A stretch of DNA of 44,886 nt. Source: a virus. The notes beneath the pieces are model-generated. The model saw only the letters and a list, made by a program, of their open reading frames with translations. It had not been told where the DNA came from and did not search any database. Position 1 is the stretch's first letter. Each line of letters begins with the position of its first letter. Where the stretch lies: IMG/VR virus record IMGVR_UViG_3300050821_003011, positions 1-44,886 of that record, one strand, 5' to 3'. Shown piece by piece: positions 1 through 8,845 of the stretch. A program made the translations under genes and the position numbers.

Positions 1-97
1 TCACCTACGGTTCGACGTTGAGCGCGGACACGACCGGCACTTTTGTTGGAATCGCCTTGCAGGGAATCGCGGCCGGTTTGACGGCGATCATCCCGGT
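1..97. repeat. Terminal overlap, left copy
   Basis: Bases 1-97 are identical to 44790-44886. The overlap lies inside one gene, and joining the copies gives an uninterrupted reading frame. This is what a circular or circularly permuted genome looks like after assembly, so the window is a closed molecule cut at an arbitrary point. A true short terminal repeat is less likely because the boundary is in the middle of a virion gene. Confidence 0.95.
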
Positions 98-119
98 GAT
101 GTTGAAGAGCGCAGGCTAA
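1..119 (+). CDS. Capsid decoration protein, 3' end
   Basis: This is the C-terminal part of the gene that starts at 44477 and crosses the junction; the codon phase is kept through the 97-base overlap and the frame ends with TAA at 117-119. The whole protein is about 142 residues, Gly/Ala/Thr rich, without Cys clusters or membrane segments. It resembles DUF2190-type capsid cement proteins in size, composition and position between the protease/scaffold and the major capsid gene. An AAGGAG site for the next gene overlaps its stop codon. Confidence 0.75.
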   Translation, partial: TYGSTLSADTTGTFVGIALQGIAAGLTAIIPVMLKSAG

Positions 120-130
120 GGAGCAATGAA

Positions 131-1552
131 ATGATTGGACTGAATGACGTTGTAAAAAACTGGGGCGACTTCGACACATCGGGGACCTGGCATGCCAATT
201 TCGGAGGAATGCGCGAGGGGCAAGATCCCCGGCGCTTTGCGGCTGTGGACATGGTTCCCGATTCGTCGGGGGCTTTCAGTGCGAGCGACCGTGAACCTGG
301 CTACGGTCGAGTCTCCAACTACACGCGTGCGGTTGTAGCGCAGCGCGGGCGCCGCTACTACGAGTCGCGCATGGCCGAAGCTGCCAGTATCATCTTCCGG
401 GGCTTCAACGGTTCCAAGCGTGACCTCCTGAACCTCCAGGAAGCGATGTCCATCTCGGACTTTCCGAACCTCTTCGGAGACGTGATCGATCGCGCGGTGT
501 TGGCGAATTATCTGGAGACGCCGTACACCTGGAACCTGATCGCGAATCAATCGGAGGTTAACGACTTCCGCCCAGTGAAGCGGTTCCGTATCGACGGCGG
601 AACGGGCCTGATGTCTTCGCTTGATGCAAACGGCAATCTGATCCCGCTGGAACAGGGAGCGCAGTATCCGGAAGACTCGCTGTCGGACGGGCTCTACACT
701 TACCAGCTCCGGAAGTATGGGAAGAGGATGCCGTTCTTCTGGGAGACGTTCGTCAATGACGATTTGAATGCCCTGAAGGATACTCCGGCGCGCTTCGGAC
801 GTGGCGCGCGGCGAACCGAAGAGTATTTCGTCACGAAGCTCTTCGCAAACAACGTCAGTGGAACTGCGGGGCCGAACGGCTTCTTTTTCTACTCAAACGG
901 CAACAAAAACATCGTGAACGCTGCTAACGCGGGCGGCGCTTTCGTGGCCAATAACCCGGCGCTTACCATCACTGCTTTGCAACAGGCAATCGTCGTGATG
1001 ATGAACCAGCTCGACACCACCGGGCAGCCGATCTCGGTTGAGGCAATGACGTTGGTTGTTCCCCCGGCTCTGAAGACCATCGCAATGAACATCCTCAACA
1101 CCGATTACGTGTTCATGGCCGACCAGGGCGGTACTCAGCAGATCAACGGAGCCAATCTCTCGGCAACCGTCGCCCAACAGCTTCACGCGATGAACTGGGC
1201 GAAGAACATCGTCCGGTTGGCGGTGAATTACTATTTGCCGATCGTGGATACCTCGCACGGAACCACCGGCTGGTATCTGTTCTCGAATCCGGAAAACGGC
1301 CGGCCTGCTCTTGAGATGGGCAAGCTTCGCGGGCATCTGACTCCCGAGCTTTTCATGAAGCTGCCGAACTCGGTAGCGATCGGTGAAGGGACCATGGGAC
1401 CGGGACCGGGCGTTATCCCAGGAACTAGCAGCATGAACCCGTTGGAGGGCGACTTCGACACGGATTCGATTCACTACAAGATCCGCAACGTGTTCGGCGG
1501 TGTGCAAGTGGATCCGATCATGACCGTGTATTCGAACGGCACAAACAGCTAA
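131..1552 (+). CDS. Major capsid protein (HK97 fold)
   Basis: A 473-residue protein directly after protease/scaffold and decoration genes, the usual place of the major capsid protein. AAGGAG (118-123) lies 7 nt before the ATG at 131; the ATG at 126 is out of frame. The central part, with a PFFWETFVNDDL segment and a run of aromatic and acidic residues, followed by a C-terminal third with a YLPIVDTS/GWYLFSNP stretch, is like Mu gpT-type major head subunits. No N-terminal scaffold-like delta domain of lambdoid HK97 type is obvious, which fits a separate scaffold encoded upstream. The assignment rests on size, order and general sequence character. Confidence 0.85.
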   Translation: MIGLNDVVKNWGDFDTSGTWHANFGGMREGQDPRRFAAVDMVPDSSGAFSASDREPGYGRVSNYTRAVVAQRGRRYYESRMAEAASIIFRGFNGSKRDLLNLQEAMSISDFPNLFGDVIDRAVLANYLETPYTWNLIANQSEVNDFRPVKRFRIDGGTGLMSSLDANGNLIPLEQGAQYPEDSLSDGLYTYQLRKYGKRMPFFWETFVNDDLNALKDTPARFGRGARRTEEYFVTKLFANNVSGTAGPNGFFFYSNGNKNIVNAANAGGAFVANNPALTITALQQAIVVMMNQLDTTGQPISVEAMTLVVPPALKTIAMNILNTDYVFMADQGGTQQINGANLSATVAQQLHAMNWAKNIVRLAVNYYLPIVDTSHGTTGWYLFSNPENGRPALEMGKLRGHLTPELFMKLPNSVAIGEGTMGPGPGVIPGTSSMNPLEGDFDTDSIHYKIRNVFGGVQVDPIMTVYSNGTNS

Positions 1553-1564
1553 AGGGGAAAGCTT

Positions 1565-2002
1565 ATCTCTTGGACTTACGACTTCACCAACTTCCCCGAC
1601 CTGAGTTTGACCAGGCTGCTGGTGTTCGATACCGATCCAGCGCAGCCGATCTTTCAGGACGCCGAAATCAACGCGGCGATGCAGTTGGAGAGTTCCGGCA
1701 ACATCATCGTGGGGTTGACGGGGTTCAGTCCAGCGGTTCCAGTTCGGCAAATCATCTCACATCGGCGGGCGGCGGCGTTGCTGCTGCGATCGCTCAGCGG
1801 CGGCAAAGCTCGAAACCTCGTGCAGCAAGTCTTGGATGTGAAAATCGACGGCTCGAAAGCGGCATCTTCGCTCAAGGCGTTGGCCGACTCCTACATCAAC
1901 GACGAAATGATGGCCGGGTACTTTGCCGTGAGCGAAATGGTCAACGACACTTTCTCGATGAGAGAGAGACTCTGGAAGCAACTCTACCGGCTGGTGGCCT
2001 GA
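1565..2002 (+). CDS. Head-tail connector protein
   Basis: The frame is open from the end of the capsid gene and reads SWTYDFTNFPDLSLTRLL, then VFDTDP and a QDAEI segment, a pattern common at the N-terminus of phage head-tail connector (adaptor) proteins. No ATG, GTG or TTG precedes that conserved part. The only well-placed initiation site is GGGG (1554-1557), 7 nt before an ATC codon at 1565, so an ATC start is proposed, giving 145 residues. The alternative is TTG at 1607 (131 residues), which loses the conserved beginning. Its stop overlaps the next ATG, so translation is coupled. It probably sits between portal and head completion protein. Confidence 0.72.
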   Translation: MSWTYDFTNFPDLSLTRLLVFDTDPAQPIFQDAEINAAMQLESSGNIIVGLTGFSPAVPVRQIISHRRAAALLLRSLSGGKARNLVQQVLDVKIDGSKAASSLKALADSYINDEMMAGYFAVSEMVNDTFSMRERLWKQLYRLVA

Positions 2003-2418
2003 TGGCTTACCAGGGGATCGAGCAAGACATCAAGGCTGTCACGGTCGAATTTCGCAAGTCCGGACTCCCGGTCTCGTTTTGCAATATTCAAGCTCCCGAT
2101 GGACTGTTGGGACCCTCAGGCGCACCGAGCGGCAATTACGTTGCTGTGGGCGGTTTGCAAAACTTGCTGTGCATGGATGCGCCGAATAGCATCGGCAGTG
2201 TAGCGGCAGACGAAGCGCGCACGGTAGCCGATATCGAGTCGAAGGCTTTGCGGCATGTGACTTTCACGGCTTACTACCCTGCTCTTTCACCAGCAACCAA
2301 CTGGGGAAACATCGGTTGGCGGGCAGTGATCGACGGCGTGACTTACGACATCAAGGGAGCCGATAACGACTCCCACCAGACACAAAGCAGGCTCTGGGTG
2401 CAATTGGTGACACTCTGA
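2002..2418 (+). CDS. Head completion / head-closure protein
   Basis: A 138-residue protein starting at an ATG that overlaps the previous stop by one base; its own stop overlaps the next ATG in the same way. The C-terminal half contains VIDGVTYDIKGADNDSHQTQ, a beta-rich segment like phage head-closure proteins that carry a 'G..YdI.g...D....'-type core. No catalytic motif or membrane segment is visible. Position between the connector and the HK97 gp10-like protein supports a neck role. The exact family is not certain. Confidence 0.6.
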   Translation: MAYQGIEQDIKAVTVEFRKSGLPVSFCNIQAPDGLLGPSGAPSGNYVAVGGLQNLLCMDAPNSIGSVAADEARTVADIESKALRHVTFTAYYPALSPATNWGNIGWRAVIDGVTYDIKGADNDSHQTQSRLWVQLVTL

Positions 2419-2837
2419 TGGGCATCTCGGCTACCGCGACATTCCGGCCACGCTCAGACATCGGGCGGTTCATTGATGTGCTCATCACCCCAGCGGTCCT
2501 GGCAAGCGTTCAGGCTAGCTGCCAGCTCATCGAAGAGCGGGCCAAGCAGTTCTGTCCAGTCGATACCGGGCGCCTTCGGGACTCGATCACTTCGACGGTC
2601 GAGCAGTTGGACAAGACTGTACGCGGATCTGTCGGGCCGAATACCCCGTACGCGGAATACGTCGAGTTCGGGACCGGCCAACGTGGAGCGGAATCCGCAG
2701 GCGCGGGACCGGGGCCGTATAGCGAGCACTGGATTGGAATGCCGGCGCAACCATTTATGCGGCCTGCGATGGATGAATCCCGAGAGACGATCATGGAAAT
2801 ATTTCGCTCTCAGATCGGGGTTGCGTTACATGCATGA
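2418..2837 (+). CDS. HK97 gp10-like tail completion protein
   Basis: 139 residues with the typical layout of the HK97-gp10 family: an N-terminal helix (IEERAKQFCPVDTGRLRDSI), the YAEYVEFGTG core near residue 80, and PAQPFMRPAMDES near the C-terminus, where the 'PVDTGxLRxSI', 'YxxYVEFGT' and 'QPFMRPA' signatures are all present. The family forms part of the connector between head and tail. ATG at 2418 overlaps the preceding stop; the end overlaps the next start by 4 bases. Confidence 0.88.
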   Translation: MGISATATFRPRSDIGRFIDVLITPAVLASVQASCQLIEERAKQFCPVDTGRLRDSITSTVEQLDKTVRGSVGPNTPYAEYVEFGTGQRGAESAGAGPGPYSEHWIGMPAQPFMRPAMDESRETIMEIFRSQIGVALHA

Positions 2838-3253
2838 GCACGCCTCTCGAAGTGAAGCTACGCTCCCAGGCATCCGTTTTCCCGTCCCTGCTCGCGATCC
2901 TCGGCACTATCCCGTTTCGCTGGTACAGAGACCAGCTTCAGCAAGGCTCTGTGTACCCGGCAATCGTGGTGCAGTTGATCTCCGATCCGAAGTCGTACGT
3001 GCTCACAGGACGGATGCCAACCAGCTGGGCACGAGTCCAGTTCACGATCTGGGACACCGATCCAGAGAGAATTCCGACGACCGAAAGCGCTCTCTTGGAT
3101 TTTTTCGATGTCTTCAACGGAGTGGGACCGGGGAATCTTCCATCCTATCCGGTGGAAGTCGTCAACACGCGCGAAACAACCGTGCCGAATCCCGAGCCGA
3201 AACGGTTCACCAGGATGTTGGACGCAATGATTTTCAGCAACGATACTTTGTAG
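2834..3253 (+). CDS. Tail terminator / DUF3168-like protein
   Basis: 139 residues starting at an ATG that overlaps the upstream gene (ATGA overlap). It contains VYPAIVVQLISDP, then WARVQFTIWDTD, spaced as in DUF3168 or gpU-like tail terminator proteins, where a 'YPxIvxqlis' strand is followed by 'xxvqi..w....'. This protein family caps the tail tube at the head-proximal end. Followed after 14 nt by the tail tube gene. The assignment rests on order and weak motif similarity. Confidence 0.62.
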   Translation: MSTPLEVKLRSQASVFPSLLAILGTIPFRWYRDQLQQGSVYPAIVVQLISDPKSYVLTGRMPTSWARVQFTIWDTDPERIPTTESALLDFFDVFNGVGPGNLPSYPVEVVNTRETTVPNPEPKRFTRMLDAMIFSNDTL

Positions 3254-3267
3254 AGGAAAGGTAACAC

Positions 3268-3729
3268 ATGCCCATCACTTCGACTATTGGACCGGCACAG
3301 CAAGTTCGCGGGACACTCTTGAACGTTGGCAACGCGGCTTCGCCCGAGACCATGCAGACCATCGCCAATGCGACGGATCTCAGTTTGCCTGTGATGGCCA
3401 CCACGGTAGATGTGACGAACGTGGGGGACTTGTGGCGCCGGCATATCCCGACCTTGAATGACATGGGCAAGATCGTGTTCAAGGTTTTCTGGATCATGGA
3501 AGAGCCGACGCACCGCAACTCTCCGAACGGCGGAACGGTTGGAGCTGGCTTGCGTTACCTGATGATCAATCAGTTGCTTCGTGATTTCCAATTCGTCTAT
3601 CCGGACGGCAACGCAAGCACCGACGCTTTCCCGGCTTATGTGACTAGCTTTGCAATCACCGGCAAAACGGGCGGTGTGTTCGAGGCCATGGTAGAGCTCA
3701 CAAACAGTGGCGCGCCGCAGCTAGTATGA
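3268..3729 (+). CDS. Major tail tube protein
   Basis: 153 residues, beta-rich, with AGAGGAAAGG about 10 nt before the ATG. The content fits a siphovirus tail tube subunit: an N-terminal QVRGTLLNVGN strand, TTVDVTNVGDLWRRHIPTL in the middle, and a C-terminal SFAITGKTGGVFEAMVELT, which is like the end of the gpV/N tube fold ('f.l.g...G.....v.l...G'). Lies between the terminator and the tail assembly chaperones, where tube proteins normally are. Confidence 0.78.
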   Translation: MPITSTIGPAQQVRGTLLNVGNAASPETMQTIANATDLSLPVMATTVDVTNVGDLWRRHIPTLNDMGKIVFKVFWIMEEPTHRNSPNGGTVGAGLRYLMINQLLRDFQFVYPDGNASTDAFPAYVTSFAITGKTGGVFEAMVELTNSGAPQLV

Positions 3730-3752
3730 TAACGGTCTAGGAGGCCACACGA

Positions 3753-4160
3753 TTGGAAAAGCAAGAATCACCGATCGAGTACCCGAAGATCACAGTACCG
3801 GGTCACGGCGTTTTTATCGTCAAGTTCGGCATGGGAGCGCAGTACACGCTCGAAAAAGAATTGGGCGTGGATTTCATCCAGGTTGCAAAGAACATACAGG
3901 AATGGGTTCCACGGCAAGACGAACAAGGCAACACGATACCGGGGCGAGTCAGTCAATCGTTTCTGTTCGACGTGCTGTCAGCTTGTCTCGCAGGTTCCGG
4001 CCTGAAGATTCCCGCGCGCGACTTGGCCGACTGTTTCACTTGGGAGACTCTTCCCGACGTGGCGAAAGCGGTTGCCGAAGCCTTTGCAAAAACGCAGTGG
4101 CCGACTCGCCCGAAGCTCCAGGAGCCGTCCACCACACAGGAGCAAGCGAAGCCCAACTAG
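3753..4160 (+). CDS. Tail assembly chaperone (gpG-like)
   Basis: 135 residues from a TTG start with a perfect AGGAGG (3739-3744) 8 nt upstream; no ATG is available nearby. It begins with YPKITVPGHGVFIVKFGMGAQYTLEKELG, followed by an Ala-rich helical region, as in chaperones that sit between tube and tape measure. The family binds the tape measure during tail assembly and is not in the virion. A second frame (-1) stays open across its 3' half and continues to 4528, the usual G/GT arrangement. Confidence 0.75.
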   Translation: MEKQESPIEYPKITVPGHGVFIVKFGMGAQYTLEKELGVDFIQVAKNIQEWVPRQDEQGNTIPGRVSQSFLFDVLSACLAGSGLKIPARDLADCFTWETLPDVAKAVAEAFAKTQWPTRPKLQEPSTTQEQAKPN

Positions 4161-4528
4161 CTCCCGAGGAACGTTGGTTGAGGCTCTGGGCCTTCGCGAC
4201 CTCTCGTGATGGGTTGGGGCTTACCTCTGAGCAATTCTGGGCGCTATCAGTGCGCGAATTCAATGCACTCAAGAGAGTCCATCGGGACACGCTTATCCGC
4301 TGGGCGATTGATCGTGCGCAGTTCATGAACGCGCACTTCGTGAAAGCTGGTGAGGAACCTTGGTTGCCGGCTGATTTTCTGGGCGAAGGAAATCGCGAGA
4401 CACGCAACGATGAGAAACAGCTTTCACTAATCGCGGCCGCGCAAGTCAACGCGGAGTTGGCCAAGATAAAGAAGGGCGACCCACCACCAGAAGGACTTCC
4501 CTCATGGGCCACAGGTGTTTATGGCTAG
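4091..4528 (+). CDS. Tail assembly chaperone, -1 frameshift extension (gpT-like)
   Basis: This frame is -1 relative to 3753-4160 and open well upstream of its stop at 4526-4528. It encodes APEERWLRLWAFATSRDGLG and LTSEQFWALSVREFNAL, a typical gpT-type domain of GT fusion chaperones. A candidate slip site is the A-run 4088-4092 (zero frame GCA AAA ACG), where a Lys tRNA can re-pair one base back; the start given here is the first codon after such a slip. The site is not a classic double-slip heptamer. Independent initiation at TTG about 4179, after a weak GAGG, is an alternative. Confidence 0.6.
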   Translation, partial: NAVADSPEAPGAVHHTGASEAQLAPEERWLRLWAFATSRDGLGLTSEQFWALSVREFNALKRVHRDTLIRWAIDRAQFMNAHFVKAGEEPWLPADFLGEGNRETRNDEKQLSLIAAAQVNAELAKIKKGDPPPEGLPSWATGVYG

Positions 4529-7500
4529 CGCTCCCGTTGGTGAGATCCCGGTTTTAATCACAGGCGATTGGTCAGAGCTTCAAACCTCCATTGACCAAGC
4601 GGCGGCAGGTGCTACGGCAGGTGCGCAACAGATTGCCACAGCGTTTTCAGCCGCCGACACTGGCGCGGTGTCGGATCTCGATTCTAAACTCCAGGAACTC
4701 TATGCGCAAGGGCTGAGTGCGGCTGAAGCACTCGCGCAATTGAGCGGTTCGACCGGCGATGTCGCCACGCAACTTGAAGCAATTTCCGGGGGTAGTGACG
4801 CGGCCGCGACATCACTCGGGCAAATGGGCGAGCAGTTGTCGCTACTAGATCCGGATTTGCAATCTCTAGGTGAGTCCATTGATGGCCAGATGGCAATGTT
4901 TGGAGAATGGGGCAACGCCGTTGAGGTTGGCGGGCAGGCTCTGGAAACTGTGGCTCCAGCAGCGGAGGAAGCGGCAACTGCTGTCGAACATGCTGGGGAA
5001 TCTGCTCATGAAGCCGAGGGCGGTTTTGGGGAGTTGGCTGAGCAACTCCTGAAATTCGGTGAAGCTTTAGCGGTAACCGAGGCGTTGAAGGAGTTTGGTG
5101 AGGAGGCGTTGAAAACCTTCGGAGAAATAGAGCAGGTATCCATTTCACTCACAGCCTTGACGGGCAGCGCGTCCGGCGCCAATGAAATGCTTGAAAAGTT
5201 AAAGGCGCTCTCACTCAGTGATGCGTTGTCCTTCCCTGAGGTGGCTAAAGCAGCACAGAAGATGACGGCGCTAGGGTTTTCGACTGAACAAGTTGAGAGC
5301 ACCCTCAAAGCGGCCGCTAATTCTGCGGCCGCGACCGGCAACTCATTCGGAGGCGTAGCCAACGCAATTGATCGTATGGTTCTGTCCGGAACGGCCGGCG
5401 CACGGCAACTCGCAACGCTCGGCATATCGGCAGATGCGCTTGGCAAGCAGATGGATGTATCGGCCAGCGAAGTCAAGAAAGCGTTTCTGGCACTTGATCA
5501 GACAGAACGTCTGGAGGCTATTACGGGTGCGCTCCAAAAGTTCAGCGGCGTAGCCGAGGCGGCAGCGGCTGGAATAACCGGGCAGTGGAAAAACCTTGGG
5601 ACTCAGTTTGAATTTGTAATGGAAGAAATCGGCAAAGCACTCGCGCCAGTGGTAAGTCAGATAATTTCATTCATCAAGATCGATGTGCTTCCGTACATTC
5701 AGCGAATCGCGGAGGCTTTCAACGAATTGCCTGGACCGGTAAAAGATGCAGCGGTGGCCTTTGGTTTGGTGCTCGCTGCGCTTGCGCCGATAGCTGTGGC
5801 CGTAGGTGGTTTTGGATTGGCTCTCGCTGGTATCAGTGCCGCGATTGCTCCGCTTGAAGCTCTCGGAGCGGCTATGGTTGCATTCGCAACCGAAACCGTA
5901 CCAGCGGCGATCACGGCTCTAGGGGAGTTCGCATTGACCACAATCCCGGCCGCGATAGCGGCTGTTGGAGCGTTTGCGACGGCGCTAGTAACTGAGGCGG
6001 TGGCCACGCTGGTGAATTTTGCAACCGTCATTCTCCCGGCTGCCGGGGCCGCACTTGTTCAATTCGGACTGGCTATACCCAAAGCGATAGCGAGCTTGGT
6101 AGCGTTGGCTTCCACAGCGGTTCCGGCAGCGATTGCGGCGTTTACTGAATTCGCCACAACTGGCATAACCGCTGCAACCTCGGCGCTTGCAAGCTTTGCC
6201 GCTACCGCTGTGGCCGGTGTTCGGGCCGCACTCACAACCTTAGCCGCAAATGTTATCCCCATGGCGACGGCCGCACTGGCTGTTTTGGCGTCGGCTGTGG
6301 CACTTGCCGCTGCTGCGTTTGTCGGCTGGCAACTCGGAAGTTGGCTCTATAACAATGTCGGATTTCTTAAAGCGTTCGGTGATGGAATCGCGGACATTAT
6401 CCTGAAAATACAAAGTTGGCTGCTGCAATCTCAGTTAATGACTGAGGTTATGGCGAAAATGGGTAACGCACAAGCGCAAGCCAACCTTGCTACTGAGCAA
6501 CTTGCCGGAAGCGTGTCGGCCTTAGCGCAAAAACTCGCGGCTCACAATGTTGTCATCCAACAAGGCAACATGACGCTCGAACAGTATTCAGTGGCGTTGC
6601 GGGCGGCTGTAGATAACCTCGGGAGACATGCGAACGCGGCTGATATTTCAGCGGCTAAAACCATGGCGCTCAAGATCGCCCAGGAGGGAGCGAACGTAGC
6701 TCTGACGGACGCCCAGAGGGCGCTGGTTGCCGTGGTGGCGGCTTACGACAAACACAACGCTTCAGCGGCCGATGTGAAAATCGCACTCGATAAAGTGAAC
6801 GCAGCAGCGGCGGCGGCTGAGCCAGCCGTCAAGGCTCTCGCACCAGCGCACCAAGCAGCAGCGGAAGCGACGAGCACGCACGCTCGGGCGATTCAGGTAT
6901 TCAACCAGTTCATCGATCCGATGATTTACGAGTTGAATCAGGCTCGGATAGCTGTGATTGGCATCACTCAGGACATGGCTGATTGGTCAATGCGGATGGC
7001 TAACGCAATCACAGGGCTTCAACAAGTGAATGTTGCGGCCAACCTGGTGAATGCTGGGCTTGCGGCCATGGTCGCAGCGGCACTCGCAACCGCTCCACCG
7101 ATAGCAGCCGTAGGGACGGCCGTGGCGGGCGTCGGAACGGCTGCACAAGCGTCTGCTGCCAACTTGGCTTTTTTCGGCACCACAACCGGGAGTGTCAGTA
7201 GCACCATTTCCCAGGTCCCAGCGGCTTGTGTGAAGGCTGGCCAAGGGCTACAGTCCATGGCCCAGATCGGCCAAGCGGCGATTAAGCAACTCGACACCGC
7301 AATAACGAATGACCTTGGCGCGGCGTTTCAGGGGATCATCATGGGGACCGGGAAAGTCGGAGCCTCGTTTGTGAAACTTGGGCAGGACATTTTAAAAGTT
7401 GTGCTTGACACGATTATAAAATCTGCTCTTCAACCTCTGATGACGTCGCTCGATCAGGCGATGGTGAGCATCATGGCAGATTTCGGAGTGGACGGCCTAG

Positions 7501-8423
7501 CCCCCACTACGATGAAAAATGCGGCGGCTTCCATCGGGCAGTCCGGGCAGCAGATGGCGAGTTCCATGCAGGGGGCGGCAAGTTCCATTCAGGCCAGCGC
7601 GGCGTCAATGGTGTCTGGACTCACGGCAGTGGCGGCAGTCGTCTCTGCGATTGCCAGCATCTTTAGCGCAATTGAGTTGATGCACACCAACACGCTGTTG
7701 GATCGCATCGAGCACGAAACCGCGCGTATGGCGATCTACCTCGGAGACTCCGGGAGCAATTCGATCCAGTTCTACACCGGCAAGACTGCCGAATTTCTGA
7801 GCTACATTCACAGCGGAATCGTTTCGATGGCGACCAGCCTTACGGGGATCGGGGAAACGCTCAAGACCATGCTGGGAGTGCTCGCGGCGGGCGGCGGTGG
7901 CGGCGGCGGTGGAGCGGTAGACTTCGCGGCGTTGCAAAAGGAAATCCAAGACGCGCTTGCGGTCTTCAAGGAAGGCCTGGTGGGGCCGTACGGACTCGGA
8001 ACGGCTGTTTCGGGACTCGCCACAGCGACGGGCGCCGCGGCGCAATCAACCAGCTACTTTGTCTCGACCGTCAACCAGGCAGCGACTGCAGCAAGCACTC
8101 TGACCAGCGCTGCAACCGCGGCGGCGCTGAACGTAAACAGCCTCACCGCGGCGGTAGCGAAGGCCGCTACGGCGATTACAGCACCTGTCCAGGGGATCAA
8201 CAGCCTGGTTGCTCCTACCACCCCAGCAAGCCCAGCGGCAGGGCCAGGAGCGGTGGGTTTCAATTCGATGGTGATGAACACCAATCAGCCGACGTTTTCG
8301 GTTACGGTCAACAATTCCGGACCCGTGGTAGGCTCAAACGGTATGAATGAGTTCACCCAAATCATTCAGAACAAAATGGTGACCATGCTTCAAACGCAGG
8401 GTATCAGAGTCACGAGGGGATAA
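4521..8423 (+). CDS. Tape measure protein
   Basis: 1300 residues, the longest gene of the window, placed after the chaperones. The N-terminal 350 residues are Ala/Gln/Glu-rich and helical; residues about 400-610 are strongly hydrophobic with repeated T(V/I)PAAI-type units of about 17-20 residues, as in tape measure membrane segments; a run of eight glycines (about 7890-7915) marks a linker near the C-terminus. The family sets tail length and is ejected at infection; 1300 residues would suggest a tail near 195 nm by the usual 0.15 nm per residue. GTG at 4515 in the same frame is an alternative start; the ATG at 4504 is out of frame. Confidence 0.9.
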   Translation: MASAPVGEIPVLITGDWSELQTSIDQAAAGATAGAQQIATAFSAADTGAVSDLDSKLQELYAQGLSAAEALAQLSGSTGDVATQLEAISGGSDAAATSLGQMGEQLSLLDPDLQSLGESIDGQMAMFGEWGNAVEVGGQALETVAPAAEEAATAVEHAGESAHEAEGGFGELAEQLLKFGEALAVTEALKEFGEEALKTFGEIEQVSISLTALTGSASGANEMLEKLKALSLSDALSFPEVAKAAQKMTALGFSTEQVESTLKAAANSAAATGNSFGGVANAIDRMVLSGTAGARQLATLGISADALGKQMDVSASEVKKAFLALDQTERLEAITGALQKFSGVAEAAAAGITGQWKNLGTQFEFVMEEIGKALAPVVSQIISFIKIDVLPYIQRIAEAFNELPGPVKDAAVAFGLVLAALAPIAVAVGGFGLALAGISAAIAPLEALGAAMVAFATETVPAAITALGEFALTTIPAAIAAVGAFATALVTEAVATLVNFATVILPAAGAALVQFGLAIPKAIASLVALASTAVPAAIAAFTEFATTGITAATSALASFAATAVAGVRAALTTLAANVIPMATAALAVLASAVALAAAAFVGWQLGSWLYNNVGFLKAFGDGIADIILKIQSWLLQSQLMTEVMAKMGNAQAQANLATEQLAGSVSALAQKLAAHNVVIQQGNMTLEQYSVALRAAVDNLGRHANAADISAAKTMALKIAQEGANVALTDAQRALVAVVAAYDKHNASAADVKIALDKVNAAAAAAEPAVKALAPAHQAAAEATSTHARAIQVFNQFIDPMIYELNQARIAVIGITQDMADWSMRMANAITGLQQVNVAANLVNAGLAAMVAAALATAPPIAAVGTAVAGVGTAAQASAANLAFFGTTTGSVSSTISQVPAACVKAGQGLQSMAQIGQAAIKQLDTAITNDLGAAFQGIIMGTGKVGASFVKLGQDILKVVLDTIIKSALQPLMTSLDQAMVSIMADFGVDGLAPTTMKNAAASIGQSGQQMASSMQGAASSIQASAASMVSGLTAVAAVVSAIASIFSAIELMHTNTLLDRIEHETARMAIYLGDSGSNSIQFYTGKTAEFLSYIHSGIVSMATSLTGIGETLKTMLGVLAAGGGGGGGGAVDFAALQKEIQDALAVFKEGLVGPYGLGTAVSGLATATGAAAQSTSYFVSTVNQAATAASTLTSAATAAALNVNSLTAAVAKAATAITAPVQGINSLVAPTTPASPAAGPGAVGFNSMVMNTNQPTFSVTVNNSGPVVGSNGMNEFTQIIQNKMVTMLQTQGIRVTRG

Positions 8424-8424
8424 G

Positions 8425-8838
8425 ATGACCGATCTTTATAAAACGTTCATGCAGGTAGCGATTGGTGGAACCGGGCCTAATCTGAACGGCGGCACGATCA
8501 AGGTTGTGCTGGTGAACATCGCCGGTGGCCACTACGCGGTGAACCTGGACACTGACCAGTTCCTGAGCGCGATCGCATCGGGGGACCGCGTAGCCACGAC
8601 CGCGAACCTCACCGGTACGAGCATCACGAAAGGAACGTTCGGCGCGGCGAATACCAGTTTTGCTTCGGTGACCGGCGCGACCTGTGGGGCTATTGTGATC
8701 TACAACGATACTGGCTCAGCGGCAACCAGCCAGCTCATCATGTACATCGACAATTACGCCGGCTTGCCGATTACTCCAGACGGATCTAACATCAACATCA
8801 GTTGGCCCACTGGCACGGATTTAATCTTCACGATCTGA
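8425..8838 (+). CDS. Tail-tip or virion protein, unknown
   Basis: 137 residues starting 1 nt after the tape measure stop, with GAGGGG as Shine-Dalgarno. The product is Gly/Thr/Asn-rich and probably all-beta, without Cys pairs, signal peptide or membrane segment. Small proteins with this makeup often follow the tape measure in phages of soil bacteria and are presumed structural. I do not recognise a specific family. It is in one transcript with 8846 and 9324. Confidence 0.6.
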   Translation: MTDLYKTFMQVAIGGTGPNLNGGTIKVVLVNIAGGHYAVNLDTDQFLSAIASGDRVATTANLTGTSITKGTFGAANTSFASVTGATCGAIVIYNDTGSAATSQLIMYIDNYAGLPITPDGSNINISWPTGTDLIFTI

Positions 8839-8845
8839 GGCAATC

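Noticed and set aside
1-97. Genuine direct terminal repeat of a linear genome
   Set aside because: The repeat lies inside a single gene that is whole only when the ends are joined; assembly overlap of a circular sequence explains it. Read depth would settle it.
893-1750. 285-codon minus-strand frame across the capsid gene
   Set aside because: Antisense shadow of the capsid and connector genes; composition follows the codons of the plus strand and no promoter or ribosome site is present.
7885-7920. GGC/GGT repeat as structural DNA element
   Set aside because: It encodes a run of eight glycines in frame in the tape measure gene, a plain linker.
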